Part shown: piece by piece, positions 25,509 through 35,604 of the stretch
How the letters are laid out: every line of letters begins with the position of its first letter
Position numbering within the stretch: position 1 is the stretch's first letter
NCBI GenBank assembly: GCA_001534745.1
Contig: CP013997.1
Span: forward strand, 1,612,001 to 1,676,000
Reading direction: 5' to 3'
Origin: Pseudomonas monteilii
Lineage (GTDB): Bacteria; Pseudomonadota; Gammaproteobacteria; Pseudomonadales; Pseudomonadaceae
DNA length: 64,000 nt
The notes under the pieces: model-generated
Database searches by the model: none
What the model was told of the DNA's origin: nothing
Seen by the model: the letters and a program-made list of their open reading frames with translations, nothing else
Made by a program: the position numbers and the translations under genes

Positions 25509-25533
25509 CGAAGGCCTGCGCGGCAGGCCTTCG
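25509..25533. terminator. Hairpin between convergent cheV and slt
   Basis: An 11-base-pair stem (CGAAGGCCTGC, 25509-25519, with GCAGGCCTTCG, 25523-25533) and a 3-base loop lie between the stops of cheV and slt. There is no long T tract, so it is a likely but weak two-way terminator. Confidence 0.6.
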
Positions 25534-25555
25534 GTCTTGGGTGGGGCAGGGGGCG

Positions 25556-27478
25556 TCACAGGTCGTCGAAGTAGCGCTCGTGCCAGTCCACCAGCGGCTG
25601 CGGGATATTGAGCTTCTGCCCATAGATCACCGAATACGACAGCACGTTCTGCACGTACTGGCGCGTCTCGTCGAACGGAATCGATTCCACCCAGACGTCG
25701 AAGCTCAGGTGCTTGGCGCCCTTGAGCCATTGCCGTACCCGTCCCGGGCCGGCGTTGTAGGCCGCCGAGGCCAGTACACGGTTGCCGTTGAACTGGCCAT
25801 GGACCTGGCTCAGGTAGGCCGCGCCCAACTGGATGTTCTTCTCCGGGTTGAGCACCTGCGCCGGTGACGCCAGGGGGATGTCGAACTTGCGCGCGGTCTC
25901 CTTGGCCGTGGCCGGCATCAGCTGCATCAGGCCGCTGGCACCCACGCCGGAGCGGGCGTCTTCCATGAAGGCGCTTTCCTGGCGGGTGATGGCGAACACC
26001 CAGCTCGGGTGCAGTCCACGGACCTTGGCTTCACGCACCAGCGTATCGCGGTAGGCCATCGGGAAACGGATGTCCAGGTCGTCCCAGTACTTGGCCAGGC
26101 TGATGGTGCGAATGGCCGGGAAGTACCAGCGCATGTCGTAGGCCAGGCGGGCCTGGGCCACCATCTCGTCGCGGTTGAAATGCCGGCTGACGTGGTACCA
26201 CTCGCGGCGCCCGTCGACGATCTGGCCACGGGCATGGAATTCCAGCGCGCGTTCGATGCCCGGCGTGGTGCGCACCTTCTGCTTCAATTGTGGGCTCAGG
26301 ACCAACGGCTTGTGGTTGAGCTGGTAGGGCGTGTGGGCGCGTTCGGCGGCCAGGAAACCGTAGAAGTCGCGCTCGTCGGCCACTGCCTTGTACAGCCGTG
26401 GCACCTGTGGGTTCTTCGGTTGCGCCAGTTCGAGCGTACGCGCCTGCCAGTAGCGCCAGCGGCTGGTCGTGGCGAGCGAGGCCGGCAGGCGCTGGGTCAG
26501 GGCGTGGGCATCGTCCCAGCGACCCAGGCGCAGCAGCAGGCGCAGGCGCCATTCGGTCACGGTGTCGTCGCGCAGCTCCGGGTCGTAGCGCGTCATCAGC
26601 TCCAGCGCCCGCGGGTCGTAGCGGCGCGCCAGGGTCAGGCCGATCTCGCGGGCGATGGCCACCTGCTCGTCCTTGGAGAAGTGCATGCGCTGCGCGTAGT
26701 CGTCCAGCAGGCTCATGGCCTGTTGAGGGTCCTGGCGCGCCAGGCGTCGCAGGCCCAGGCCGACCACATCGGACATGGCCTCGTCGACCGGCGCGAAGCG
26801 GGAAGGCTGGTTGAGCAGTTCCGGCTTCTGCGCGACTTCGATCAACAGGCGGCCTTGGGTGCCAAGTGTGCTCAACCCGTTGACCAGGGTGGTGGCCAGC
26901 GGGTAGTTGCGCGCCTGGGCCGCCAGCTTGGCCCGATGCCAGCGACGTGCTTCGGTCAATTGGCCTTCGGCCGCCCACAGACCGAACAGCGTGTCGCAGG
27001 CGGCTGGTTGCGGCTTGCCCACGTTCCACAGTCGCTCTGCAGTGGCCAGGCCTTCGGCGCGCTGGCCGTGCGTGAGCTGGTACTGCCCATTGAGGCAGTC
27101 GAGTTCGGTGAAGTTGAGTTTCGGGTCGTAATACCGCGCGAAGGTCGCCCAGTCGCCGCGCTCGGCCAGCCAGCGCAACCAGCGCAGCTTCATCCAGTTG
27201 GCCTGGGGCAGGTCGCCATGGGCCGCGAGGAAGGCTTCGATCTCTTCGTTGCTGGCGCTTTTCAGGCGCGCGGTCAACTCGTCGTAGGCCAGGTAGGGCG
27301 TGAGCGGATAGTCGCTCAAGACCTGGGCGTTGCGCAGGTAGGGGCCCTTGTCGCCCTTGGCCAGCGCGCGCTTGGCTTCGTCGTAGTACTGACGCTGCAG
27401 GGTGAGATCTGCGGCCTGCGCACCAGCGGCGGCGGTCAGAAGCAGGCATGAAGCGAGGGTGAGCAAACGGCTGCGCAT
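25556..27478 (-). CDS. slt: Soluble lytic murein transglycosylase Slt70
   Basis: The 640-residue periplasmic enzyme cuts the glycan strands of peptidoglycan, giving anhydromuropeptides. It has a signal peptide (about 1-22, AAGAQA-AD), a long helical U-domain (about 25-440), and a C-terminal lysozyme-like domain with catalytic Glu501 in ITRQESAFM followed by GVGASGLMQLMPATA and AYNAGPGRVRQW. Length agrees with E. coli Slt70. The product is recycled in part by NagZ, which is also in this window. Confidence 0.94.
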   Translation of the reverse strand: MRSRLLTLASCLLLTAAAGAQAADLTLQRQYYDEAKRALAKGDKGPYLRNAQVLSDYPLTPYLAYDELTARLKSASNEEIEAFLAAHGDLPQANWMKLRWLRWLAERGDWATFARYYDPKLNFTELDCLNGQYQLTHGQRAEGLATAERLWNVGKPQPAACDTLFGLWAAEGQLTEARRWHRAKLAAQARNYPLATTLVNGLSTLGTQGRLLIEVAQKPELLNQPSRFAPVDEAMSDVVGLGLRRLARQDPQQAMSLLDDYAQRMHFSKDEQVAIAREIGLTLARRYDPRALELMTRYDPELRDDTVTEWRLRLLLRLGRWDDAHALTQRLPASLATTSRWRYWQARTLELAQPKNPQVPRLYKAVADERDFYGFLAAERAHTPYQLNHKPLVLSPQLKQKVRTTPGIERALEFHARGQIVDGRREWYHVSRHFNRDEMVAQARLAYDMRWYFPAIRTISLAKYWDDLDIRFPMAYRDTLVREAKVRGLHPSWVFAITRQESAFMEDARSGVGASGLMQLMPATAKETARKFDIPLASPAQVLNPEKNIQLGAAYLSQVHGQFNGNRVLASAAYNAGPGRVRQWLKGAKHLSFDVWVESIPFDETRQYVQNVLSYSVIYGQKLNIPQPLVDWHERYFDDL

Positions 27479-27700
27479 GATACGTCCAGGCAGGGAAAGC
27501 AGGGAAGTGACGGCCAGGCCAGCACTGTGGAATAGGTCGGGCCTTAGCTTAGCTGGTTGCCGAGGCTGGAAGAAAGCATTGTGCCGGTATCTGGCGCAAT
27601 GGTTTTACCGCAGGTTTCAGCCGGGCCGGCCGTCCAGCGTGGCGTAATGCCTCGCGCGCCCAAGTCAGGTAGAATGCGCGCCCGGTTTCTGGAGAGAATC

Positions 27701-29629
27701 ATGACCCTGCTCAAATTCAGCGATGTGTCCCTGGCCTTCGGCGCGATGCCGCTGCTGGACAAGGTATCGTGGCAAATCGCCCGTGGTGAGCGGGTGTGCA
27801 TCATCGGCCGCAATGGTACCGGCAAGTCGAGCATGCTGCGCCTGGTCAAGGGCGAGCAGAAGCCCGACGACGGCGACGTCTGGCGCGCCCCGGGTCTGAA
27901 GATCGGCGAGCTGCCGCAGGAACTGCCGGTGGCCGACGGCCGCAGCGTGTTCGACGTGGTCGCCGAAGGCCTGGACGGCGTCGGTGCCCTGTTGGCCGAG
28001 TTCCATCACCTAAGCCAGAACATCCAGGGCGACGACGACCTGGACAAGCTGATGCGCGTGCAGACCGAACTCGAAGCCCGCGATGGCTGGCGCCTGCAGC
28101 AACTGGTCGACAGCACCCTCAGCCGCCTGCAACTGCCGGCCGACAAGACCCTCGCCGAATTGTCCGGCGGCTGGCGCCGTCGTGTCCTGCTGGCCCAGGC
28201 GCTGGTCTCCGAGCCCGACCTGCTGCTGCTCGACGAACCGACCAACCACCTGGACATCGGGGCCATCGCCTGGCTCGAAGAGGCCCTGAGCACCTTCAAC
28301 GGCGCGGTGCTGTTCATTACCCACGACCGTTCCTTCCTGCAGAACCTGGCCACGCGCATCCTCGAACTGGACCGCGGCGGGCTGATCGACTGGAACGGCG
28401 ACTACGCCAGCTTCCTGGTCCACAAGGAAGCCATGCTGGCCGCCGAAGAGACCGCCAACGCGCTGTTCGACAAGCGCCTGGCCCAGGAAGAAGTGTGGAT
28501 CCGCCAGGGCATCAAGGCGCGCCGCACCCGTAACGAAGGCCGCGTGCGTGCGCTCAAGGAGCTGCGCGTCGAGCGCAGCCAGCGACGCGAACGCCAGGGC
28601 AAGGCCAACCTGCAGATCGAGTCGGCCGAAAAATCCGGCAAGCAGGTGATGCTGCTCGAGAACGTGAGCTTCGCCCACCCCGGTGGCCCGCACCTGGTCA
28701 AGGACTTCTCCATGGTCCTGCAACGCCAGGATCGGATCGGTCTGCTCGGCGCCAACGGCACCGGCAAGACCACCTTGCTCAAGCTCATGCTGGGCGATCT
28801 GGAGCCCACCAGCGGCAAGATCGAGCGCGGCACGCGTCTGGAAGTGGCCTATTTCGACCAGATGCGTCACCAGCTCGACCTCGAGAAGACCGTCATCGAC
28901 AACCTGGCCGAAGGGCGCGACTTCATCGAAATCGACGGGCAGAACCGGCACGTGCTGAGCTACCTGGGCGACTTCCTGTTCAGCCCGCAGCGCGCGCGTA
29001 CGCCGGTCAAGGCGTTGTCCGGTGGCGAGCGTGCGCGTCTGCTGCTGGCCAAGCTGTTCAGCAAGCCGGCCAACCTGCTGGTGCTCGACGAACCGACCAA
29101 CGACCTGGACGTCGAGACCCTCGAATTGCTCGAAGAGGTCCTGTCGGCCTACAAGGGCACCGTGCTGATGGTCAGCCACGACCGGGCCTTCCTCGACAAC
29201 GTGGTGACCAGCACCCTGGTGTTCGAAGGCGAGGGTCGCGTGCGCGAGTACGTCGGCGGTTACGAGGACTGGATCCGTCAGGGTGGCTCGGCCAAGCTGC
29301 TGGGCGTGGCCGAGAGCAAGTCCGGCAAGTCGGAGCTCAACAGCGCGGTGGTCAAGCCGGTGGCCGAGGCTTCCGAGGCACCGGCCCCTGCGCCTGCCGA
29401 GGCCGGTGCCAAGAAGAAGCTCAGCTACAAGCTACAGCGCGAGCTTGAGGCCCTGCCGGGTCAGATCGATGCGGTGGAGCAGCAGATCGCCCAGGTGCAG
29501 GAGGAAGTCGGCAGCGCGGCGTTCTACCAGCGTCCGATCGGCGAGACCTCGGCGGTGCTGGCGCGTCTCGAGGCGCTGCAGGCCGAACTGGACACGCTGG
29601 TCGAGCGGTGGGCCGAACTCGAGGCCTGA
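27701..29629 (+). CDS. uup: ABC-F ATPase Uup
   Basis: The 642-residue soluble protein has two ABC ATPase domains. Walker A motifs are GRNGTGKSS (near residue 37) and GANGTGKTT (near 350), signatures are LSGGWRRR and LSGGERAR, and Walker B motifs are LLLLDEPTNHLD and LLVLDEPTNDLD. A charged linker lies between the domains, and the C-terminal coiled coil typical of Uup covers about 560-642. ABC-F proteins act on ribosomes or nucleic acids rather than in transport; Uup affects transposon excision and ribosome function. The frame is open from 27557, but GGAGAG at 27691-27696 fits the ATG at 27701. Confidence 0.92.
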   Translation: MTLLKFSDVSLAFGAMPLLDKVSWQIARGERVCIIGRNGTGKSSMLRLVKGEQKPDDGDVWRAPGLKIGELPQELPVADGRSVFDVVAEGLDGVGALLAEFHHLSQNIQGDDDLDKLMRVQTELEARDGWRLQQLVDSTLSRLQLPADKTLAELSGGWRRRVLLAQALVSEPDLLLLDEPTNHLDIGAIAWLEEALSTFNGAVLFITHDRSFLQNLATRILELDRGGLIDWNGDYASFLVHKEAMLAAEETANALFDKRLAQEEVWIRQGIKARRTRNEGRVRALKELRVERSQRRERQGKANLQIESAEKSGKQVMLLENVSFAHPGGPHLVKDFSMVLQRQDRIGLLGANGTGKTTLLKLMLGDLEPTSGKIERGTRLEVAYFDQMRHQLDLEKTVIDNLAEGRDFIEIDGQNRHVLSYLGDFLFSPQRARTPVKALSGGERARLLLAKLFSKPANLLVLDEPTNDLDVETLELLEEVLSAYKGTVLMVSHDRAFLDNVVTSTLVFEGEGRVREYVGGYEDWIRQGGSAKLLGVAESKSGKSELNSAVVKPVAEASEAPAPAPAEAGAKKKLSYKLQRELEALPGQIDAVEQQIAQVQEEVGSAAFYQRPIGETSAVLARLEALQAELDTLVERWAELEA

Positions 29630-29637
29630 ACAGGCTC

Positions 29638-29663
29638 GCCGACCCGGCAGGTGCCGGGTCGGC
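29638..29663. terminator. Hairpin between convergent uup and usp
   Basis: A perfect 12-base-pair stem (GCCGACCCGGCA with TGCCGGGTCGGC) and a 2-base loop lie in the 43-base gap between the two stops. There is no T tract; a two-way terminator is likely. Confidence 0.6.
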
Positions 29664-29672
29664 CATGCGCCG

Positions 29673-30110
29673 TCAGTCCTTTTGCAGGCGTACCGCCAGC
29701 ACATCGCACGGTGCGCCGTGCAGCACGTCATTGGCTGTCGAGCCCAGCAGCAAGGCCAGGCCATGGCGCCCATGGCTGCCTACCACGATCAGGTCACAGC
29801 CCTGTTCGGTGGCCAAATCATGGATTTCCTGACGCGGTTGCCCATATTTCAAGTGCGAGTCACCACGCGCGATGCCAGGGTACTTGGCGAACAGCCGATC
29901 CAGGCGCGCCTTGGCCTGGTCGAACTGTTGCTGCTGCAATTGCGACAGATCCATCGGCACATCGCCGCCAAAGGCCATGGCCATGGGTTCGACGATGTGG
30001 ACCAGGGAGACCTTGGCGCCGGCGGGCTGGGCGAGGGCCATCGCGCGCTTGATCACCGGATCGCATTCTTCGGTCAGGTCGACCGCGACCAGCAGGTGGG
30101 TGTAGGACAT
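29673..30110 (-). CDS. Universal stress protein (UspA family)
   Basis: The 145-residue protein has the Usp fold: MSYTHLLVAVDLTEE at the N terminus and the nucleotide-binding motif VVGSHGRHGLALLLGSTANDVLH near the C terminus. Usp proteins help cells survive starvation and other stress. The open frame is longer, but the ATG at 30110 has AGGAG upstream and matches the family start. It lies between slt-uup and fadBA as in P. aeruginosa. Confidence 0.9.
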   Translation of the reverse strand: MSYTHLLVAVDLTEECDPVIKRAMALAQPAGAKVSLVHIVEPMAMAFGGDVPMDLSQLQQQQFDQAKARLDRLFAKYPGIARGDSHLKYGQPRQEIHDLATEQGCDLIVVGSHGRHGLALLLGSTANDVLHGAPCDVLAVRLQKD

Positions 30111-30218
30111 GGTAGGTGCTCCTGGCAAGTGCAAAGATTCCAGTAGAGTCGGTATTCGGCTGGCCATGGCAAGGCCGGCTAACCCGCTCATTCACAACGC
30201 ATTGTAGGACGTACAGAT

Positions 30219-30656
30219 ATGACGGTATGGCTGGTTGTGTCAATCCTCGCGCTGATTCTCAGTCCGCTCGCCTGGCTGCGTCCTTCGCGCAAACAGAGCG
30301 AGCAGATGAGCCTGCGCCTGGAGGCCCGGCGCCGGGGGATGGTCATGCAACTGGCTCCCCAGCAGTGGCCGCACTGGATGGAGCGGGACGCGCCGAGCCC
30401 GTGTCCCCAGTATCATCGCGCACGTCGCCGGGGCCGTCAGGACCAGTGGTGTTATTGGCAGGTCACGCCAGGCACCTGGCTCGACCGTTGGCGCGAGCCC
30501 TGTGCCGATCCTCGGGTGATGGAGGTGCTGGCGCGGTTGCCCGAGAGCGTCTACAAGATCGAAGCGGATACACGCATGATCGCGTTGTGCTGGTCGGAAC
30601 GCGGCGAGGAGTCGGTGCTGCAGGACATCGCCTGGGCGTTGAATACGCTGGCTTGA
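30219..30656 (+). CDS. Conserved hypothetical protein with one N-terminal membrane segment
   Basis: The 145-residue protein begins with a membrane segment (MTVWLVVSILALILSPLAWL) and continues as a basic, tryptophan-rich cytoplasmic or periplasmic part (RPSRKQSEQ, LAPQQWPHWMERD, WCYWQVTPGTWLDRW). No family is recognised. It is divergent from the usp gene, and its place between usp and fadBA is the same in other pseudomonads, as far as I recall. Confidence 0.65.
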   Translation: MTVWLVVSILALILSPLAWLRPSRKQSEQMSLRLEARRRGMVMQLAPQQWPHWMERDAPSPCPQYHRARRRGRQDQWCYWQVTPGTWLDRWREPCADPRVMEVLARLPESVYKIEADTRMIALCWSERGEESVLQDIAWALNTLA

Positions 30657-30724
30657 TGCTGTGTGAAAGTTTGCTCGCCCATGAGGGCGGTGACGGACCG
30701 GACACTATCGCGGGCAAGCCCGCA

Positions 30725-30836
30725 CACAAGCTGCTTGCGCAGCCATGTCGACATCGACAGGCGGCAGAGGTCTAGGTGGGAGCTGGCTTGCCAGCGATAG
30801 GGCCCTGTCAGGCGCCGCCTGCATCGCGAGCAAGCC
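30725..30836. repeat. Dispersed intergenic repeat unit, copy 2 of 3
   Basis: Related to 3372-3477 and 31114-31225 over its full length, beginning CACAAGCTGCTTGCGCAGCC. It is preceded by a half REP arm (ATCGCGGGCAAGCCCGC). Confidence 0.8.
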
Positions 30837-30912
30837 AGCTCTTATAGAACAAAAAATAGCTTGTTGATTTCAAAGGAAATAATTTTAGAATTTTGTGAGC
30901 CCTGCGGGCCCA

Positions 30913-31005
30913 ATCGCGGCACAGGGGCCGCTCCCACAGGTGACCGCGATAGCCTGCAACCGCGCGGTGGGACTACGGGTGTAGGAGCGGCCCCTGTGCC
31001 GCGAT
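30913..31005. repeat. Second REP-type family: 22-base perfect inverted pair
   Basis: The arms at 30913-30934 (ATCGCGGCACAGGGGCCGCT then CC) and 30984-31005 are exact reverse complements, separated by 49 bases. The unit, with CTCCCACAGG next to it, resembles a common Pseudomonas intergenic repeat but differs from the REP core at 3313. Confidence 0.75.
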
Positions 31006-31113
31006 GGGCCGCAAGGCGGCCCTAAAATTGATTAGCAATGAAGCTTCGGATCCTGCCAGCTATCGCCATGTTTTCTGCGCGATAGCGCGGCGCCAAGGCG
31101 GAGGGCGGACTCC

Positions 31114-31225
31114 CACAAGCTGCTTGCGCAGCCATGCCGACATCGGCAGGCTGCAGAGGTCTAGGTGGGAGCTGGCTTGCCAGCGATAAGGCCCTGTCAG
31201 GCGCCGCCTGCATCGCGGGCAAGCC
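31114..31225. repeat. Dispersed intergenic repeat unit, copy 3 of 3
   Basis: Nearly the same sequence as 30725-30836, 389 bases further on, in the same direction. It ends in the REP arm CATCGCGGGCAAGCC. Confidence 0.8.
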
Positions 31226-31333
31226 CTACAGTACCGCGATCGCCTCTACTACTGCGGTGTAACTACGGGTGAACGGCCCCAGCCGGGGCGTCAGACCGGC
31301 CGCGATTTGGGTCCGCTGGGCCCACACATTAGC

Positions 31334-31382
31334 CCATGCGGTCTGGCATGTAACGAGTAGAAAAAAGACAGCTGCTCTCACA
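31334..31382. repeat. 48-base repeat shared with the prophage gap (3493-3540)
   Basis: It runs from CCATGCGGTCTGGCATGTAA to GACAGCTGCTCTCACA. The match with 3493-3540 is interrupted by only four substitutions and one inserted A. Confidence 0.7.
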
Positions 31383-31690
31383 AGGTCCGTGGCCGCCGGT
31401 CTTGCTGTGGCATGCTCATGGGGCAGCGATTCCAAAGATCATCATCCGTAAAAGCTCGGCTCCTTCCAGCCATCGCCACGTCCTCTGCGTGAGCAGGCCG
31501 CTGCCTGACCTGCCAGCGAAGCGCACCTTCGGCCTTGCGCACACTGGCACACCCTCCCTCAGCCGCTATCGTGTCTCATCAGGCATAACGTGACCAAAAG
31601 GTCGCAAATCGTCTGCATCCGCCAGCATTTGACAAGCCTCCGCATTTCGGAGAATGTGTGCGCACCCCAAGTCAAACGGGCGTATGAATT

Positions 31691-31713
31691 GAGCGTTTGT
31701 CGGTGAAACGCTC
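31691..31713. promoter_or_regulatory. Palindrome upstream of fadB, candidate operator
   Basis: GAGCGTTT (31691-31698) and AAACGCTC (31706-31713) are exact reverse complements separated by 7 bases, 112 bases before the fadB start. The bases GTTT/AAAC recall the PsrA site but in the opposite order. It may bind a fatty-acid regulator or be a hairpin in the leader. Confidence 0.5.
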
Positions 31714-31824
31714 TGCCATGACCCGATTCGCGCGGCGATGGGTGCACCTGGTACCACGGCAGGCAAGGCCCGCCCCACCAGCGGTCGACGCGTAACGTTC
31801 AGCTTCCATATTGGAGATCAGTGG

Positions 31825-33972
31825 ATGATTTACGAAGGTAAAGCCATCACGGTTGAGGCGCTCGAAAGCGGCATCGTCGAATTGCGCTTCGACCTCAAGG
31901 GTGAGTCCGTCAACAAATTCAACCGCCTGACCCTGGAAGAGTTGCGCCAGGCCGTCGAGGCGGTGAAGGCCGACGCTTCCATCAAGGGCGTGATCGTCAG
32001 CAGTGGCAAGGATGTGTTCATCGTCGGTGCCGACATCACCGAATTCGTCGAGAACTTCAAGCTGCCCGAGGCTGAACTGGTGGCCGGCAGCCTGGACGCC
32101 AACCGGATCTTCAATGCCTTCGAGGACCTGCCGGTGCCTACCGTGGCGGCCATCAACGGCATTGCCCTCGGTGGCGGCCTGGAGATGTGCCTGGCGGCGG
32201 ACTATCGGGTCATGTCGAGCAGTGCCAAGATCGGCCTGCCGGAAGTGAAGCTGGGCATCTACCCGGGCTTTGGCGGTACCGTGCGTCTGCCGCGCCTGAT
32301 CGGCGCCGACAATGCCATCGAGTGGATCGCCGCCGGCAAGGAAAACCGTGCCGAGGACGCCCTCAAGGTCGGCGCCGTCGATGTCGTGGTCGCCCCCGAG
32401 CTGCTGCGCGCCGCTGCCCTGGACCTGATCAAGCGTGCCATCAGCGGCGAGCTGGACTTCCAGGCCAAGCGCCAGCCCAAGCTGGAAAAGCTCAAGCTCA
32501 ACGCCATCGAGCAGATGATGGCCTTCGAGACCGCCAAGGGCTTCGTCGCCGGGCAGGCCGGGCCGAACTACCCGGCCCCGGTCGAGGCCATCAAGAGCAT
32601 CCAGAAAGCCGCCAACTTCGGGCGCGACAAGGCGCTGGAGATCGAGGCGGCAGGTTTTGCCAAGCTGGCCAAGACCTCGGTCGCCGAAAGCCTGATCGGG
32701 CTGTTCCTCAACGATCAGGAGCTCAAGCGCAAGGCCAAGATCCACGACAAGATCGCCCATGACGTCAAGCAGGCCGCCGTGCTCGGCGCCGGGATCATGG
32801 GGGGCGGCATCGCCTACCAGTCAGCGGTCAAGGGCACACCGATCCTGATGAAGGACATCCGCGAAGAAGCCGTCCAGCTCGGCTTGAGCGAGGCCTCCAA
32901 GCTGCTGGGCAGCCGTGTCGAGAAGGGCCGTCTGACCACGGAGAAGATGGCCGAGGCGCTCAACGCCATCCGCCCGACGCTCTCCTATGGCGACTTCGGA
33001 CACGTCGACATCGTGGTCGAGGCCGTGGTCGAGAACCCCAAGGTCAAGCAGGCCGTGCTGGCCGAGGTCGAAGGGCAGGTGCGTGACGACGCCATCCTCG
33101 CCTCCAACACCTCCACCATCTCCATCAACCTGCTGGCCCAGGCGCTCAAGCGCCCGGAAAACTTCGTTGGCATGCACTTCTTCAACCCGGTGCACATGAT
33201 GCCGCTGGTGGAAGTGATCCGCGGCGAGAAGTCCAGCGATGTCGCGGTCGCCACCACCGTCGCCTACGCCCGCAAGATGGGCAAGAACCCCATCGTGGTC
33301 AACGACTGCCCGGGCTTCCTGGTCAACCGTGTCCTGTTCCCGTACTTCGGCGGCTTCGCTCGCCTGGTGGGTGCCGGCGTGGACTTCGTGCGCATCGACA
33401 AGGTGATGGAACGCTTTGGCTGGCCCATGGGCCCGGCGTACCTGATGGACGTGGTCGGCATCGACACCGGCCACCACGGTCGTGACGTGATGGCCGAGGG
33501 CTTCCCCGACCGCATGAAAGACACCCAGCGTACCGCCATCGATGCCCTGTACGACGCCAAGCGCCTGGGCCAGAAGAACGGCAAAGGCTTCTACGCCTAC
33601 GAAACCGACAAGCGCGGCAAGCCGAAGAAGGTCGCCGACCCGGCGGTGCTCGACGTGCTGCAGCCGATCATCACCGAGCACCGCGAGCTGAGTGACGATG
33701 ACATCATCAACTGGATGATGATCCCGCTGTGCCTGGAAACCGTGCGCTGCCTGGAAGACGGCATCGTCGAGACCGCTGCCGAGGCCGACATGGGCCTGGT
33801 GTACGGCATCGGCTTCCCTCCTTTCCGCGGTGGCGCACTGCGCTACATCGATTCGATCGGCGTCGCCGAGTTCGTTGCCCTGGCCGACCGCTATGCCGAG
33901 CTTGGGCCGCTTTACCAACCCACCGAGAAACTCCGTGAAATGGCCCGCACCGGCCAGCGGTTCTTTGGTTGA
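31825..33972 (+). CDS. fadB: Fatty acid oxidation complex alpha subunit FadB
   Basis: The 715-residue multifunctional enzyme carries enoyl-CoA hydratase/isomerase activity in the N-terminal crotonase domain (about 1-190; [45 protein letters not shown]) and 3-hydroxyacyl-CoA dehydrogenase activity after it (NAD-binding [15 protein letters not shown] near residue 317, [15 protein letters not shown]). It forms a complex with FadA for beta-oxidation. The start at 31825 has GGAG upstream and gives exactly the usual P. putida length; the open frame from 31738 is not coding. fadA follows after 32 bases. PsrA, encoded 8 kb downstream, is the known repressor of this operon in pseudomonads. Confidence 0.96.
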   Translation: MIYEGKAITVEALESGIVELRFDLKGESVNKFNRLTLEELRQAVEAVKADASIKGVIVSSGKDVFIVGADITEFVENFKLPEAELVAGSLDANRIFNAFEDLPVPTVAAINGIALGGGLEMCLAADYRVMSSSAKIGLPEVKLGIYPGFGGTVRLPRLIGADNAIEWIAAGKENRAEDALKVGAVDVVVAPELLRAAALDLIKRAISGELDFQAKRQPKLEKLKLNAIEQMMAFETAKGFVAGQAGPNYPAPVEAIKSIQKAANFGRDKALEIEAAGFAKLAKTSVAESLIGLFLNDQELKRKAKIHDKIAHDVKQAAVLGAGIMGGGIAYQSAVKGTPILMKDIREEAVQLGLSEASKLLGSRVEKGRLTTEKMAEALNAIRPTLSYGDFGHVDIVVEAVVENPKVKQAVLAEVEGQVRDDAILASNTSTISINLLAQALKRPENFVGMHFFNPVHMMPLVEVIRGEKSSDVAVATTVAYARKMGKNPIVVNDCPGFLVNRVLFPYFGGFARLVGAGVDFVRIDKVMERFGWPMGPAYLMDVVGIDTGHHGRDVMAEGFPDRMKDTQRTAIDALYDAKRLGQKNGKGFYAYETDKRGKPKKVADPAVLDVLQPIITEHRELSDDDIINWMMIPLCLETVRCLEDGIVETAAEADMGLVYGIGFPPFRGGALRYIDSIGVAEFVALADRYAELGPLYQPTEKLREMARTGQRFFG

Positions 33973-34001
33973 GCGACCCTTCGAGACTGAGCGAGAGATA
34001 A

Positions 34002-35180
<1,179 letters not shown>

Positions 35181-35199
35181 TCCCCGCGGGATGACCATG

Positions 35200-35228
35200 A
35201 CCGGGGCTCGATGCCCCGGTTTTTTTTC
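35200..35228 (+). terminator. Rho-independent terminator of fadBA
   Basis: An 8-base-pair stem (ACCGGGGC with GCCCCGGT, loop TCGAT) is followed by eight T. It lies 20 bases after the fadA stop. Confidence 0.92.
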
Positions 35229-35251
35229 GATCCGATTCACGAGAAGGCAGC

Positions 35252-35503
35252 ATGCACATTCAGCCAGGCATCTATCGTCATTACAAAGGGCCCGAGTACC
35301 GCGTGCTCGGCACCGCGCAACACTCTGAAACCGAAGAGTGGCTGGTGTTCTACCAGGCGCTGTATGGTGAGTTCGGCTTGTGGGTACGTCCCTTGGCCAT
35401 GTTCCAGGAGCAGGTCGAGGTCGATGGGGAATCGGTGGCGCGTTTCGCGCTGATCGAGCCGCAGGAGAGCCCCTTGGCGACGCTCGGCAAGGCGACCGGT
35501 TGA
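35252..35503 (+). CDS. DUF1653 domain protein
   Basis: The 83-residue protein consists almost wholly of a DUF1653 domain (PGIYRHYKGPEYRVLGTAQHSETEEWLVFYQALYG, LWVRPLAMFQEQVEVDG). This small beta-rich domain is widespread in bacteria and has no settled role. GAGAAGG upstream of the ATG supports the start. It lies between the fadBA terminator and the topA promoter. Confidence 0.85.
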   Translation: MHIQPGIYRHYKGPEYRVLGTAQHSETEEWLVFYQALYGEFGLWVRPLAMFQEQVEVDGESVARFALIEPQESPLATLGKATG

Positions 35504-35513
35504 ACTCCCGCGC

Positions 35514-35542
35514 TTGACCTCACTCTGTTGCCACTATATATA
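35514..35542 (+). promoter_or_regulatory. Probable sigma-70 promoter of topA
   Basis: TTGACC (35514-35519) and TATATA (35537-35542), 17 bases apart, lie 63 bases before the topA start. Both hexamers are near consensus. The region between them and the gene is AT-rich, as expected for a supercoiling-sensitive promoter. Confidence 0.6.
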
Positions 35543-35604
35543 GCGGTGCCGCGTCGAGCACCTGGCGCGTTTTTCTTTTCAGCTTTTCAGGAATTATCCG
35601 ATCC

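Larger units (their letters stand above)
30657..31824. other. 1.17-kb gene-free, repeat-rich region upstream of fadB
   Basis: This long gap contains two copies of the 105-base repeat unit, a 22-base perfect inverted pair, the 48-base repeat shared with the prophage, and a pair of related 40-base stretches near 31046-31085 and 31452-31491. An AT-rich patch lies at about 30840-30895. The last 200 bases hold the fadBA promoter region. No open frame in it has a ribosome-binding site or a recognisable product. Confidence 0.6.

Noticed and set aside
31629..31657. TTGACA with 17-base spacing before fadB as a promoter
   Set aside because: The -35 is perfect, but the hexamer at the -10 position (GAATGT) is poor. 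Not listed as a feature.
30657..31824. Small genes in the repeat-rich gap
   Set aside because: Open frames of about 60 codons exist but lie across repeats, lack ribosome-binding sites and have no family.
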